Part shown: piece by piece, positions 44,683-52,795 of the stretch
Layout of the letters: each line of letters begins with the position of its first letter
How positions within the stretch are numbered: the stretch's first letter is position 1
NCBI GenBank assembly: GCA_031549725.1
Contig: JAVBPH010000032.1
Location: 1 to 64,000, forward strand
DNA length: 64,000 nucleotides
From: UBA937 sp031549725
GTDB lineage: Bacteria > Spirochaetota > Spirochaetia > Treponematales > Breznakiellaceae
Direction: 5' to 3'
Position numbers and translations under genes: made by a program
The notes under the pieces: model-generated
What the model was told of the DNA's origin: nothing
Seen by the model: only the letters and a program-made list of their open reading frames with translations
The model's database searches: none

Positions 44683-44928
44683 CTACCCCGGCAATTTTTC
44701 AATCACCTCTGTAATATCCCCGGTGATGCAAAGTGAACGGTCTGCTATTTCATCAGCTGTATATGCTTCATTAAGGTTGACACAGGCATATACCGCGTTT
44801 TCATTTTCATATACCCGTTGCCAAAAATTATATTTGATGATCCCAGGAGTATTGCGTCCGACCCTTATTTCCGGGTAAAGTAACCGGCCGGTAAGGTTTT
44901 TCTGATTGACCCGGCCGCCGGTGAACAC
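44683..44928 (-). CDS. Small hypothetical or gene remnant
   Basis: An 81-codon open frame from a GTG at 44928. The second half (ENAVYACVNLNEAYTADEIA) reads like real protein and vaguely recalls the C-terminal domain of alpha-amylase-type enzymes. The first residues fall in a GC-rich inverted repeat (ACCGGCCG...CGGCCGCCGGT). There is no convincing ribosome binding site. It may be the surviving 3' end of a larger gene, and I make no functional claim. Confidence 0.3.
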   Translation of the reverse strand: MFTGGRVNQKNLTGRLLYPEIRVGRNTPGIIKYNFWQRVYENENAVYACVNLNEAYTADEIADRSLCITGDITEVIEKLPG

Positions 44929-44969
44929 AGCTCACTGCTAAAGATACCGCGGGTAAAACATGCGGAGGT

Positions 44970-45833
44970 TCATTCCTTCAGCTGCTCGATTGAATACCCC
45001 CGGTTTTTGAGCTGTTCCAGTAATCCCTCAGGACCGTACATATGGGCTAAACCTGCAACCACAAATTCCACTGTTTCATCTTCCAGGTATTTTTCAATCA
45101 AAGGAATCCATGCGTTATTCCGGTTTGTGATTAGGGCGGCATAATACAAGGGGACTTCTGTTTTCATTTCCTGAAGACTTTTTTCGACTTCTGTGGAACC
45201 GCCGTGCTTCCATTCGGAAATCAGGGATGACAACGAAGATTCTGCTTCATTAAAATCCTTGAGCGAATACAGTACATATGCATCTTCATATCCTTCCCCA
45301 AGGGTAAAAAGCAAATCAATCTGCAGTTTTACCGGTTCCAGGTACTCGATGCTCATTCCCTGTTGTTTTGCCATGGAAAGATAATAGAGATCCACCCCTT
45401 GCTGGACCAATCCTTCCTCCTGTCCAATTAATGTGGAAAGCACGTTCACCACTATTGAAGGTTTCCATGTGGATACTTCGCTGAAGGGAACACCCAGGTT
45501 TTTACATTTTTTAAGAAGACGCTTATATGCATCCCTGCAGAGAACTGATCTCAAGTTTTCACCTTCCGGCAGAAACATATTAGCCATCATATAACTCACC
45601 ATCTGAGGATCGGATATTTTTTCCACATCCGTTTCCAGAACCAGCATATCGGCAAGTTCAAAGGCCGTATCGAATTCCCTGGGCATGGGGAAATCCTGCT
45701 TTCTCAGAGCATGGATGCTTCCCCCAAGGTACAATGTGTTTCCGTCGTGGCTTACTTTCCATACTGAAGACTGGGCAAATACTGCGGAAATGGTTAAGCA
45801 ACTGAATAAAAAAAGCGACCATATTTTTTTCAT
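44970..45833 (-). CDS. TraB/GumN-family protein, exported
   Basis: A 287-residue protein with a signal peptide ending about ISAVFAQS and a TraB (PF01963-type) domain. The conserved motif LYLGGSIHALRKQDFPMP near the N-terminus, the VLETDVEKI segment and the C-terminal GLAHMYGPEGLLEQLKNRGY are present. The family includes TraB pheromone-shutdown proteins and erythromycin-esterase-like folds, and a metalloprotease activity (Tiki-like) has been proposed for it. Its role in bacteria is mostly unknown. A fragment like family C follows its 3' end (about 44931-44971). Confidence 0.82.
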   Translation of the reverse strand: MKKIWSLFLFSCLTISAVFAQSSVWKVSHDGNTLYLGGSIHALRKQDFPMPREFDTAFELADMLVLETDVEKISDPQMVSYMMANMFLPEGENLRSVLCRDAYKRLLKKCKNLGVPFSEVSTWKPSIVVNVLSTLIGQEEGLVQQGVDLYYLSMAKQQGMSIEYLEPVKLQIDLLFTLGEGYEDAYVLYSLKDFNEAESSLSSLISEWKHGGSTEVEKSLQEMKTEVPLYYAALITNRNNAWIPLIEKYLEDETVEFVVAGLAHMYGPEGLLEQLKNRGYSIEQLKE

Positions 45834-45870
45834 GTCCCATGCTCCTGGTTATCATGATATTAAAACAGTG

Positions 45871-46110
45871 TTAGCCTGACCCGGATGAAAAAAATCCGTC
45901 TTTCAGAATAGTATTATAACTATGTATCCAGATCCATTCAAAATGATACTCCGGTGCTGCAAAATATTTTTTGTTTTCAGGAAACAAATCTAAAACATTC
46001 CGGGTATTTTTTCTATGAATATCGATTAATTTCCGACGGACAATAAGTTTAAACGGGATCACCATCTGCAATAAATCTGTAAATAATTGTTGGGTATATC
46101 CAGCCGGCAT
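45871..46110 (-). CDS. Small hypothetical protein downstream of nagD-like gene
   Basis: A 79-residue basic/aromatic protein that I do not recognise. The start at 46110 has AAGGAATTG immediately upstream, overlapping the end of the NagD-like gene, so translation coupled to it is likely. It has no signal peptide or membrane segment. The end is Ser/Gly-rich (FFSSGSG). It could be a real small partner protein or the remnant of a longer gene. Confidence 0.45.
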   Translation of the reverse strand: MPAGYTQQLFTDLLQMVIPFKLIVRRKLIDIHRKNTRNVLDLFPENKKYFAAPEYHFEWIWIHSYNTILKDGFFSSGSG

Positions 46111-46119
46111 AACAATTCC

Positions 46120-46914
46120 TTATTCGGGAATTTCAAAAACCCCTTCAAGGATATGCCTGGGCTGGTAGGGGAAACGGTGGATGTCATCCATCCTTGTGAC
46201 CCCCGAAAGGACCAGCACTGTTTCTATCTCCGATTCAACTCCTGCCACGATATCCGTATCCATCCTGTCTCCTATAATGGCAGTTTCCTCCAGCCGGGCA
46301 TTAAGCCTCCGGAGAGCATGACGCATCATCAATGGATTCGGTTTGCCCACAAAATAGGCTTTTGTTTCCGCAGCAAGTTCAATAGGAGATACCAAGGCGC
46401 CGCATGCAGGGACAATACCTTTTTCCGAAGGACCGTTTATATCAGGATTGGTACCAATGAGCCGGGCTCCATTCCGGATCAGATTCACCGCTTTTTCCAG
46501 GGCTTCCAGACTGTAACCCCGGCCTTCGCCTACCACCACATAGTCGGGGTTTACATTGTTCATGGTAAAACCCGCATCATAGAGTGCAGAAATAAGCCCC
46601 GGTTCTCCGATAACAAAAACCGATCCCCCGGGTTTCTGGGATGCAAGGAAACTTGCGGTAGCCAGGGCACTCGTATGAAAATGTTCCGGGGAAACCATGA
46701 TACTCAGCCTGGCTAGTTTTTGGGAAAGTTCCAGGGGAGAACGTTCGCTGGAATTAGTTAAAAAGAGAAATGCCTTATTCTCCCGGACAAGCCAATCCAC
46801 AAATTCCGTCGCCCCCCGGAGAAGCTGGTTCCCGTGGTATATAACACCATCCATATCAATAATGAAGGCCTTCTTTGATCGTATGCGGTCTAAATTTTTA
46901 TCCATATTATCCAT
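46120..46914 (-). CDS. HAD-superfamily IIA phosphatase, NagD-like
   Basis: A 264-residue HAD phosphatase. Motif I is FIIDMDGVIYHG (nucleophile Asp), motif II is FLTNSSERSP (Thr/Ser), motif III is the Lys in FVGKPNPLMM and motif IV is IIGDRMDTDIVAG. The cap domain (about 85-190) is the C2a type found in NagD and p-nitrophenyl phosphatases. Substrates of this family are sugar phosphates and nucleotides such as UMP; the specific one is not readable. The ribosome binding site is weak. It is divergent from the remnant at 47035. Confidence 0.87.
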   Translation of the reverse strand: MDNMDKNLDRIRSKKAFIIDMDGVIYHGNQLLRGATEFVDWLVRENKAFLFLTNSSERSPLELSQKLARLSIMVSPEHFHTSALATASFLASQKPGGSVFVIGEPGLISALYDAGFTMNNVNPDYVVVGEGRGYSLEALEKAVNLIRNGARLIGTNPDINGPSEKGIVPACGALVSPIELAAETKAYFVGKPNPLMMRHALRRLNARLEETAIIGDRMDTDIVAGVESEIETVLVLSGVTRMDDIHRFPYQPRHILEGVFEIPE

Positions 46915-47034
46915 ATCTTATTAGGACATGGGTTGACGGCGGAGGTCAACCGGTGAAAATACTGGTTTCGGCTCTATTTAAAGCGGAGGTGTTTATAATT
47001 CGAATTCTGAAAAATATTGATATTTGCGATTTTT

Positions 47035-47244
47035 GTGACAACAGTACTAAAGAACTTATCGTCTTAGCTGCGGTAAAGATAATTAATAACAGCCAATCCT
47101 TTATTCTTCATTCGGGAACTACTGTTCTGGCCATGGACAGGCATCCGCAATGTAAAAAATAGAACTGTTATTACTAACTCCCTGCCTGTACCTTTTAGCT
47201 CAATTGACAGGCATTTTGTATTTTGGTATGCTAAATTTCGGTAA
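47035..47244 (+). pseudogene. Remnant of a DeoR-family regulator (effector domain, frameshifted)
   Basis: One frame reads NSTKELIVLAAVKIINNSQ then SFILHSGTTVLAMDRH, matching the sensor domain of DeoR regulators (typically an ...DSGTTTLALARHL block). A stop follows at 47160-47162. The next frame at once continues RTVITNSLPVPFSSIDRHF, matching the usual next block TVVTNSLPVA, and ends at 47244. The DNA-binding part is gone. It is a decayed regulator, perhaps once controlling a sugar operon. Confidence 0.6.
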
Positions 47245-47264
47245 AATATTATCAGGAGGTTGCC

Positions 47265-47606
47265 GTGCGCCGGGTGCTGTTTTTTACGGCAGTCATGATT
47301 TTATGCTGTACTCTTCTGGAAAAGCAATATTTTGCTATTAATGGCTGCATAATTAATCACTTGCCTGAATCCGGATTTGCTATAAACGGTACAAATGAAT
47401 TCCCTGAAGATACTATCAGGGAACCTATGATATTTACCTCCGCTACCAATTGTTTTGTCTCGGTCCGGTTACCCTTCCAGAGGGATATGTTCTTCCTTCA
47501 TCCTGATTCGGAAACCGGGCAGACCGCAATGATGTCTACGGATCTTGTAAAAAAGACCTATAATATAAAATCAATTAATCTTGTTCCTTTCAACTTAAGA
47601 ATTTGA
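47265..47606 (+). CDS. Small exported hypothetical protein
   Basis: A 113-residue product starting at GTG with AGGAGG five bases upstream, a good site. The first 20 residues (RRVLFFTAVMILCCTLL) look like a signal peptide or membrane anchor with a Cys pair. The remainder contains a short internal repetition (FAINGCIIN, FAINGTNEF). I do not recognise a family. It is isolated; the gap 47607-47791 downstream shows nothing else. Confidence 0.45.
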   Translation: MRRVLFFTAVMILCCTLLEKQYFAINGCIINHLPESGFAINGTNEFPEDTIREPMIFTSATNCFVSVRLPFQRDMFFLHPDSETGQTAMMSTDLVKKTYNIKSINLVPFNLRI

Positions 47607-47791
47607 TTCTCATTTTTCTTCCATAAAAACAAATCTAGTCTGTCTCAATAATACGAAATAACCCTAAAAGGGATATCATTCTGTTAGCGAAATGGACTGA
47701 AAATTTTAAATTCTGAAAATAATAGAAGCCCTGATTATGAATAATTTTTTTATGGGCTGAGATTTTTGAACATAAAATCTGTGAGGGATAT

Positions 47792-48391
47792 ATGACAATT
47801 ATTGAAATGCTGGGACAAAGCGGTACACTTACACTGCTTGGTATGGCGATTGTATTCGCTTTTTTGACGGTAATGATCTTTTGTATCAATATAGTAGGAA
47901 AAATAATTCATAAAATGGGACTTGATAAGGATGTTGAAAATGCGGCGCCGGTGAGCAGACCCGCGGCTAAGTCCGCTGCCGCTCCAGCGGTAAGTGCTGC
48001 AATTTCCGCTGCGGTTCAGGAATATCGGAAAGATACCGCTGCAGGGGAATCATCCGGAAAATATATAGTTAATGTCAATGGAAATGATTATAACATCAAT
48101 TATTCAACCGGCGGTGCCGTACCTCCGGCTGCTGAAAAAGCAGTAACCCAGGAAAAACCTTCAGCGCCGGCTTCCGGGGTTACCCTTATTCCTGCCCCGG
48201 TGGCTGGTACTGTTATACGATACATAGCTAATGAAGGAGACCATGTGTCTGTGGGTGATACGGTTGTTATCATTGAATCCATGAAGATGGAACTGGAAAT
48301 TAAAGCAACTGTTAATGGAGTAATTCATTTTATAGCTAGCCAGGGAGCCCAGATTGTCTCCCAGCAGCCCCTTGCAGAAATTAGAAGTTAA
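47792..48391 (+). CDS. OadG gamma subunit fused to biotin carboxyl carrier domain
   Basis: A 199-residue protein joining two parts of a sodium-pumping decarboxylase. The N-terminus is an OadG-like membrane anchor (residues 1-40, TLTLLGMAIVFAFLTVMIF). An Ala/Pro-rich flexible linker follows (48-70 and 105-130), then a biotinyl domain with the biotinylation site ESMKMEL near residue 170. The beta subunit follows 14 bases later. No alpha (carboxyltransferase) gene is nearby. It would carry CO2 on biotin from the carboxyltransferase to the membrane pump. The substrate (oxaloacetate, methylmalonyl-CoA or glutaconyl-CoA) cannot be told from these two genes. Confidence 0.88.
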   Translation: MTIIEMLGQSGTLTLLGMAIVFAFLTVMIFCINIVGKIIHKMGLDKDVENAAPVSRPAAKSAAAPAVSAAISAAVQEYRKDTAAGESSGKYIVNVNGNDYNINYSTGGAVPPAAEKAVTQEKPSAPASGVTLIPAPVAGTVIRYIANEGDHVSVGDTVVIIESMKMELEIKATVNGVIHFIASQGAQIVSQQPLAEIRS

Positions 48392-48405
48392 TTAAGGAGA
48401 AAAAA

Positions 48406-49788
48406 ATGAAAAAAAATCCCGTTTTGATAACTAAAATATGCCTTATTCTTATTATTGGTGCATTTGTATTCTCCTTTATTTCCAAGGTAACCGCCCAGTC
48501 TGCGGGTAGTTCCAATCAGCCCGCCAATACTGAACTTCCGTCGTTCCGCAATCTGCAGGGTATTATTCCTAACAGCGAAGACCTTCCCAGGGTATCCTTT
48601 GTTGAATTCATAAAAAACATGGCAGAAAGCACCGGAATTTTTGCGTTTATTAATGATCACGGTTTAAAGGAAACGCCCTCGGGTGATACCATGGAAATCT
48701 TTGGCTGGCAGGAACTGTTTATGGTTGCTGTAGGCCTGCTGGTTATTTATCTGGGAGCGGCCAAGGGATTTGAACCGCTGCTCCTTATTCCCATTGGATT
48801 CGGAATTGTATTTGTAAATATACCCTTTGCCGGAATGGGCGAGGGGCACGGATTCCTAAATGTTATCTATGAGGCAGGTGTCGGCAACGAATTTTTCCCG
48901 TTGATCATATTCATTGGTATTGGAGCCATGACTGATTTCGGCCCGCTTATTGCCAATCCAAAAACCGCTCTTCTTGGTGCAGCCGCACAGTTCGGCGTTT
49001 TCTGTACCTTATTTTTTGTATCCCTTGCCAACTACCTCCCCGGTGTAGCGTTTAATCTTAAGGAAGCCTGTGCGGTAGCCATTATCGGCGGCGCCGATGG
49101 TCCCACCACAATTTATATTGCTTCCAAACTGGCTCCCCATCTTTTGGCAACCGTAGCTGTGGCTGCATATTCATATATGGCCCTGGTACCCCTTATTCAG
49201 CCGCCCATTATGAAAGCCTTGACAACAAAACATGAACGGCTCATAAGGATGAAGCAGTTACGGCATGTATCAACCACCGAGAAAAAATTGTTCCCCATGG
49301 TGGTGTTTATCCTGACCATACTTCTTATTCCTGCAGCGGCTCCTCTTATTGGCTGTCTCATGTTTGGTAACTTCCTCCGGGAAATTGGAGTGGTGGAACG
49401 CCTTTCCAAAACCGCCCAGAATGAACTCATGAATATTGTATCCCTGCTGCTCTCCCTGGGTGTAGGAAGCCAGATGACTCCGGAAAAATTCCTGAATCCT
49501 TCTTCTCTTATAATTGTTGTCATGGGTCTGGTAGCCTTTGCCGTAGCCACCGCAGGCGGTGTACTGGTAGCTAAATTTATGAACCTTTTCCTGAAAGAGA
49601 AAATCAATCCCCTTATTGGATCTGCCGGTGTTTCCGCGGTACCTATGGCTGCCCGGGTTTCGAATAAGGTGGGTCTTGAGGAAGATCCGGGTAACTTCCT
49701 TCTGATGCATGCCATGGGACCAAACGTGGCGGGTGTTATCGGTACTGCTATAGCAGCGGGTGTAATGATCGCCGTATACGGAGGATAA
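48406..49788 (+). CDS. oadB: Sodium-pumping decarboxylase beta subunit (OadB family)
   Basis: A 460-residue membrane protein that couples decarboxylation of carboxybiotin to sodium export. Family motifs are DFGPLIANPKTALLGAAAQFG, AIIGGADGPTTIYIASKLAP (with the conserved ion-coupling Asp) and LLMHAMGPNVAGVIGTAIAAG. It has about ten membrane segments. The N-terminus is longer than usual: a cleavable-looking hydrophobic segment followed by about 60 polar residues (QSAGSSNQPANTELPSFRN...) before the first standard segment. AAGGAG precedes the ATG. It is in an operon with the OadG-biotin carrier gene. Confidence 0.9.
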   Translation: MKKNPVLITKICLILIIGAFVFSFISKVTAQSAGSSNQPANTELPSFRNLQGIIPNSEDLPRVSFVEFIKNMAESTGIFAFINDHGLKETPSGDTMEIFGWQELFMVAVGLLVIYLGAAKGFEPLLLIPIGFGIVFVNIPFAGMGEGHGFLNVIYEAGVGNEFFPLIIFIGIGAMTDFGPLIANPKTALLGAAAQFGVFCTLFFVSLANYLPGVAFNLKEACAVAIIGGADGPTTIYIASKLAPHLLATVAVAAYSYMALVPLIQPPIMKALTTKHERLIRMKQLRHVSTTEKKLFPMVVFILTILLIPAAAPLIGCLMFGNFLREIGVVERLSKTAQNELMNIVSLLLSLGVGSQMTPEKFLNPSSLIIVVMGLVAFAVATAGGVLVAKFMNLFLKEKINPLIGSAGVSAVPMAARVSNKVGLEEDPGNFLLMHAMGPNVAGVIGTAIAAGVMIAVYGG

Positions 49789-49808
49789 GAGGATTCTTTC
49801 GATCCTTT

Positions 49809-49843
49809 GGGAACCTCCGGAGAAATGAATTTCTGGAGGTTCC
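49809..49843 (+). terminator. Hairpin between oadB and panE-like gene
   Basis: GGAACCTCC pairs with GGAGGTTCC, extended by AGAAAT/ATTTCT. No T-run follows directly, so termination is uncertain; it may instead mark an mRNA 3' end. Confidence 0.5.
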
Positions 49844-49862
49844 TGCTTGAGGAAATTTAATT

Positions 49863-50822
49863 ATGAACTATGTAGTAATTGGTGCAGGTGGAGTAGGCGG
49901 TTCTGTCAGTGCTCAGCTGATTGAAGGAAAAAAGAATGTCAGTCTGATTGCCAGGGGAAAACATCTCCGGGAAATTCAGCTTAACGGTCTGCAAATGGAA
50001 ACGGACCGGCGGGGAAAATATGGTATTTATTCCATTGAAGTATCCGACATGGAAAACTATTCGGGGAATCCAGATGTCATTTTTGTGTGCGTAAAGGGTT
50101 ATTCCCTGGAAGAAGCCATACCCTTTATCAGCAGCATCAGTTCTCCCGGGACTGTTGTTATTCCGCTTTTAAGTATCTATGGGACCGGAGATATCATCCG
50201 GGGAAATATTTCTACCGCAAAGGTGTGTGATGGTTATCCGCAGCTTTCGGCTTACATCAGGAAACCCGGGACTATCTGTATCAAAAGTTCTATCCTCCGG
50301 GTTACCCTGGGTATGGACCATCGGGAAAACAACCTTTCGTCATTAAGTGCAATTGCAGCTGACTTAAATGAATCCGGTATCGAAACAATTATTTCAGAAG
50401 ATATCCGAAAAGATTCTTTATGGAATTATTTTTATAATTCTGCTCTTTCTTTGTGCTGTCTGTATTACCGGGTAAGGGTAGGGAATGTGCAGCGGCCCAG
50501 CGAATATAGGGAAATGTTCATTGCGTTGACAAAAGAAACAACCCTTCTTGGGGATGCCCTGGGCTTTCCCGCTGGCCCGGATTTTATTGAAAACGGCCTT
50601 GCTTTTTTAAATATCCTGAATCCTGATACCATAACCCAGCTGCAGCGGGATATTAACAATGGAAAAACATCGGAACTTGATAATTTAATTTTCGCCATAA
50701 TTAATATGGCCTCTGAAAAGGGTGTTTCCATGCCTAAGTTTTCCAAATGTGTAAATAAATTAACAAGCCCCAAGATGCGGATTCTAAAAGAGAAGGATAT
50801 GATGATGAAGAAAATATCCTGA
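49863..50822 (+). CDS. Ketopantoate reductase family protein (ApbA/PanE)
   Basis: A 319-residue NADPH-dependent reductase. The Rossmann motif VVIGAGGVGGSVSAQL is at the N-terminus, and FVCVKGYSLEEAI carries the conserved Lys. A C-terminal helical domain has KDSLWNYFYNSALSLCC and a late catalytic-type block (ELDNLIFAIINMASEKGVSMP). The family includes ketopantoate 2-reductase (pantothenate synthesis) and related 2-keto-acid reductases. No other pantothenate gene is nearby, so the exact substrate is open. No strong ribosome binding site. Confidence 0.8.
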   Translation: MNYVVIGAGGVGGSVSAQLIEGKKNVSLIARGKHLREIQLNGLQMETDRRGKYGIYSIEVSDMENYSGNPDVIFVCVKGYSLEEAIPFISSISSPGTVVIPLLSIYGTGDIIRGNISTAKVCDGYPQLSAYIRKPGTICIKSSILRVTLGMDHRENNLSSLSAIAADLNESGIETIISEDIRKDSLWNYFYNSALSLCCLYYRVRVGNVQRPSEYREMFIALTKETTLLGDALGFPAGPDFIENGLAFLNILNPDTITQLQRDINNGKTSELDNLIFAIINMASEKGVSMPKFSKCVNKLTSPKMRILKEKDMMMKKIS

Positions 50823-50890
50823 GCACGGTGCAACAAAAAATAATCATCATTTTTTTCCAGTACCAGCAGGATAAAACCGCTTTCTACACT

Positions 50891-50933
50891 ACATCTACGG
50901 AAGTGATTTCAGAATTTGACATTTTGAAATCAC
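50891..50933 (-). repeat. Family A solo hairpin with compensatory changes
   Basis: ACATCTACGG then a 31-base hairpin (50903-50933) aligns without gaps to the same module of copy 3 (20762-20792), including the loop AATTTGACATT. Three stem pairs have changed on both arms at once (C-G to T-A, T-A to G-C, T-A to A-T), so pairing is fully kept. The gap 50823-51102 also holds a separate inverted repeat at 50964-51011 (CACCGGATTTT / AAAATCCGGTG). Confidence 0.7.
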
Positions 50934-50963
50934 CCCATATAATTAAGGTATATCCAAAGGGCT

Positions 50964-51011
50964 CACCGGATTTTTTAAGCTTCTCCTGAAGCGGGTCCTG
51001 AAAATCCGGTG
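50964..51011. repeat. Inverted repeat upstream of gpx
   Basis: CACCGGATTTT and AAAATCCGGTG flank a 26-base spacer. No T-run follows. It may be a regulatory hairpin or the 3' end structure of the preceding transcript. Confidence 0.45.
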
Positions 51012-51102
51012 GGTTCACATTGGTTCTCAGGAAATAATTTTTCCCACTGTTAATGCAGGTTGGATAGATTGTTTTTGAAATATCTTATTAAAGGAATTAA
51101 AA

Positions 51103-51648
51103 ATGAATGTGTACGATTTTACCGTAAAGGATAACCATGGAAATGATGTCAAACTGGATATATATAAAGGAAAGGTTCTGCTTATTGTAAATACCGCCAC
51201 CAGGTGCGGGCTCACGCCCCAGTATGAAGCGCTGGAATCCCTTTATAAAAAATATCATGATAAGGGTTTTGAAATACTTGATTTTCCGTCAAACCAATTC
51301 CTGAACCAGGCTCCTGGCACGGATGAAGAGATCAACCAGTTTTGTACCCTTCGTTATAATACCACCTTCCCCAGGTTTTCAAAAATAGATGTAAACGGAG
51401 AACATGCCAACCCTCTCTTTGTCTGGCTGAAGGAACAAGCCCCTGAAGATATGGGGGATAAAAAGTCCTTGTCCTTTGAGAAAAGGGTCAGGTTGTTCAG
51501 GCGAAAAGCCGCTCCCAGCGATATTAAATGGAATTTTGGAAAATTTTTAATTGACCGGCAGGGAAATGTGATGGGCCGTTATTCGCCTGCCTATACTCCG
51601 GATAAATTCGAAAAAGATGTTGAACGCTGTCTGGAAAATGGCCGATAA
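51103..51648 (+). CDS. Glutathione/thioredoxin peroxidase, BsaA/GPx type
   Basis: A 181-residue GPx-fold peroxidase. The peroxidatic Cys is in NTATRCGLTPQYE (Cys, not selenocysteine), with Gln in ILDFPSNQFLNQAPG and Trp/Asn in IKWNFGKFLIDRQG completing the catalytic tetrad. The usual resolving-Cys region reads INQFCTLRYNTTFP and retains a Cys. Enzymes of this type reduce peroxides mostly with thioredoxin. AAAGGAATT precedes the ATG. It indicates exposure to peroxide or oxygen in the habitat. Confidence 0.92.
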   Translation: MNVYDFTVKDNHGNDVKLDIYKGKVLLIVNTATRCGLTPQYEALESLYKKYHDKGFEILDFPSNQFLNQAPGTDEEINQFCTLRYNTTFPRFSKIDVNGEHANPLFVWLKEQAPEDMGDKKSLSFEKRVRLFRRKAAPSDIKWNFGKFLIDRQGNVMGRYSPAYTPDKFEKDVERCLENGR

Positions 51649-51877
51649 GGACAAATATAATTGCTGCGGGAATATCTTTGATAGTTGGTTCTGTTTTTAT
51701 GCAGTAAACCCCGACGGGTTACGTCCTGCTTGTGTGCAAAGAAAAATCTCTTTATAATTTATCCTAGGTTAAGGTTGTGTTCCAGGACATATCCGGTCCT
51801 GAATACTTTTGGGAGTTCCCTCCTAAGGGTACTGGAATTCAAATTGGAAGATTGAAATAACCTGGTCGTTATCATAA

Positions 51878-51915
51878 GAGGTTTTTTCAAAATGTCAAAT
51901 TTTGAAAAAGGCTCA
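51878..51915 (+). repeat. Family A solo hairpin (left-right hybrid)
   Basis: GAGGTTTTTTCAAAATGTCA has the loop of the left hairpin of the full element, but the end TTTTGAAAAAGGCTC is that of the right hairpin. This is as expected if recombination between the two similar hairpins removed the centre. It sits 23 bases before the nitroreductase start. Confidence 0.7.
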
Positions 51916-51937
51916 TAATTCAAACCGGGGGATAGTT

Positions 51938-52606
51938 ATGAAAAAATTAGGAATAATATATTTTTCCTGTCTTGTGTTTATTTCTGCTGCGGTTTTTCTA
52001 TCATGTAACCAGTCAAGAATCCGGATGGATTTTGTTGATGCCTGGACCGCCGCTACCAGTCAACCGGAGATACAACATCCGGATGTACCCTATATCAGCG
52101 GAATCTTTTCCAGAAAAAACATAAGAAATTTTGATCCTGCTCCGGTTGGTAAGGATCAAATAGACCTGATAACAAAAGCTGCCTTTGCTGCTCCCACCGG
52201 GGGAAATCAGCATTCCTGTGAATTTATTATTGTTACAGAAAGAAAACTTATGCAGGCTATGAAAAAGGGGAACCCCTATTCCCAGGCCCTGGATACGGCG
52301 CCTCTTACTTTAGTGATAGCGGCAAACCATAATACGGCCATATATCCGGAACTCCTGTCTTTGGATGCTGGAATGGCAGCTCAAAATGTCCTTATTCAGG
52401 CAAGTGAACTGGGGTTATCATCGGTTCCCATGAGTATTGCCCCCCAGGAAGCCAGGATCCAGGGGGTGTCCCAGGCACTTAATCTTCCGGAGGGTGTGGT
52501 TCCTATCATAATGATTTCCATGGGGTATCCCGCGGCTGATACGGTTTCAGCGGCTAGTACCGGTTTTTATGATGAAAAAAAGATACATCACAATAATTCG
52601 TTTTAA
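51938..52606 (+). CDS. Nitroreductase-family lipoprotein
   Basis: A 222-residue protein. The first 25 residues are a lipoprotein signal (MKKLGIIYFSCLVFISAAVFLSC), with the lipobox FLSC. The rest is an FMN nitroreductase fold with RKNIRNFDPAPVGKDQIDLI, AAFAAPTGGNQHSCEFIIVT (FMN phosphate site), LSLDAGMAAQNVLIQASELGL and VPIIMISMGYPA. Most relatives are cytoplasmic, so an exported lipid-anchored form is unusual. I use the ATG at 51938, which follows GGGGGA; the open frame from 51902 begins within the repeat. The substrate is unknown. Confidence 0.8.
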   Translation: MKKLGIIYFSCLVFISAAVFLSCNQSRIRMDFVDAWTAATSQPEIQHPDVPYISGIFSRKNIRNFDPAPVGKDQIDLITKAAFAAPTGGNQHSCEFIIVTERKLMQAMKKGNPYSQALDTAPLTLVIAANHNTAIYPELLSLDAGMAAQNVLIQASELGLSSVPMSIAPQEARIQGVSQALNLPEGVVPIIMISMGYPAADTVSAASTGFYDEKKIHHNNSF

Positions 52607-52795
52607 TTTTCATGTTAATATCGATCCCATAGATTATTTCCCTGCCTTTTTGTAGAATTATTACATTGATTCTTAAGGAATTTCTCAAGGCCTGAATATT
52701 TATAAATGTTTTAAACAGAGAATTCCCCTGAAATTAATTACATGAAAAACAAAAGTTTTTATGATGCCGGTTAAAGAACGATGGAGATATTTCCT

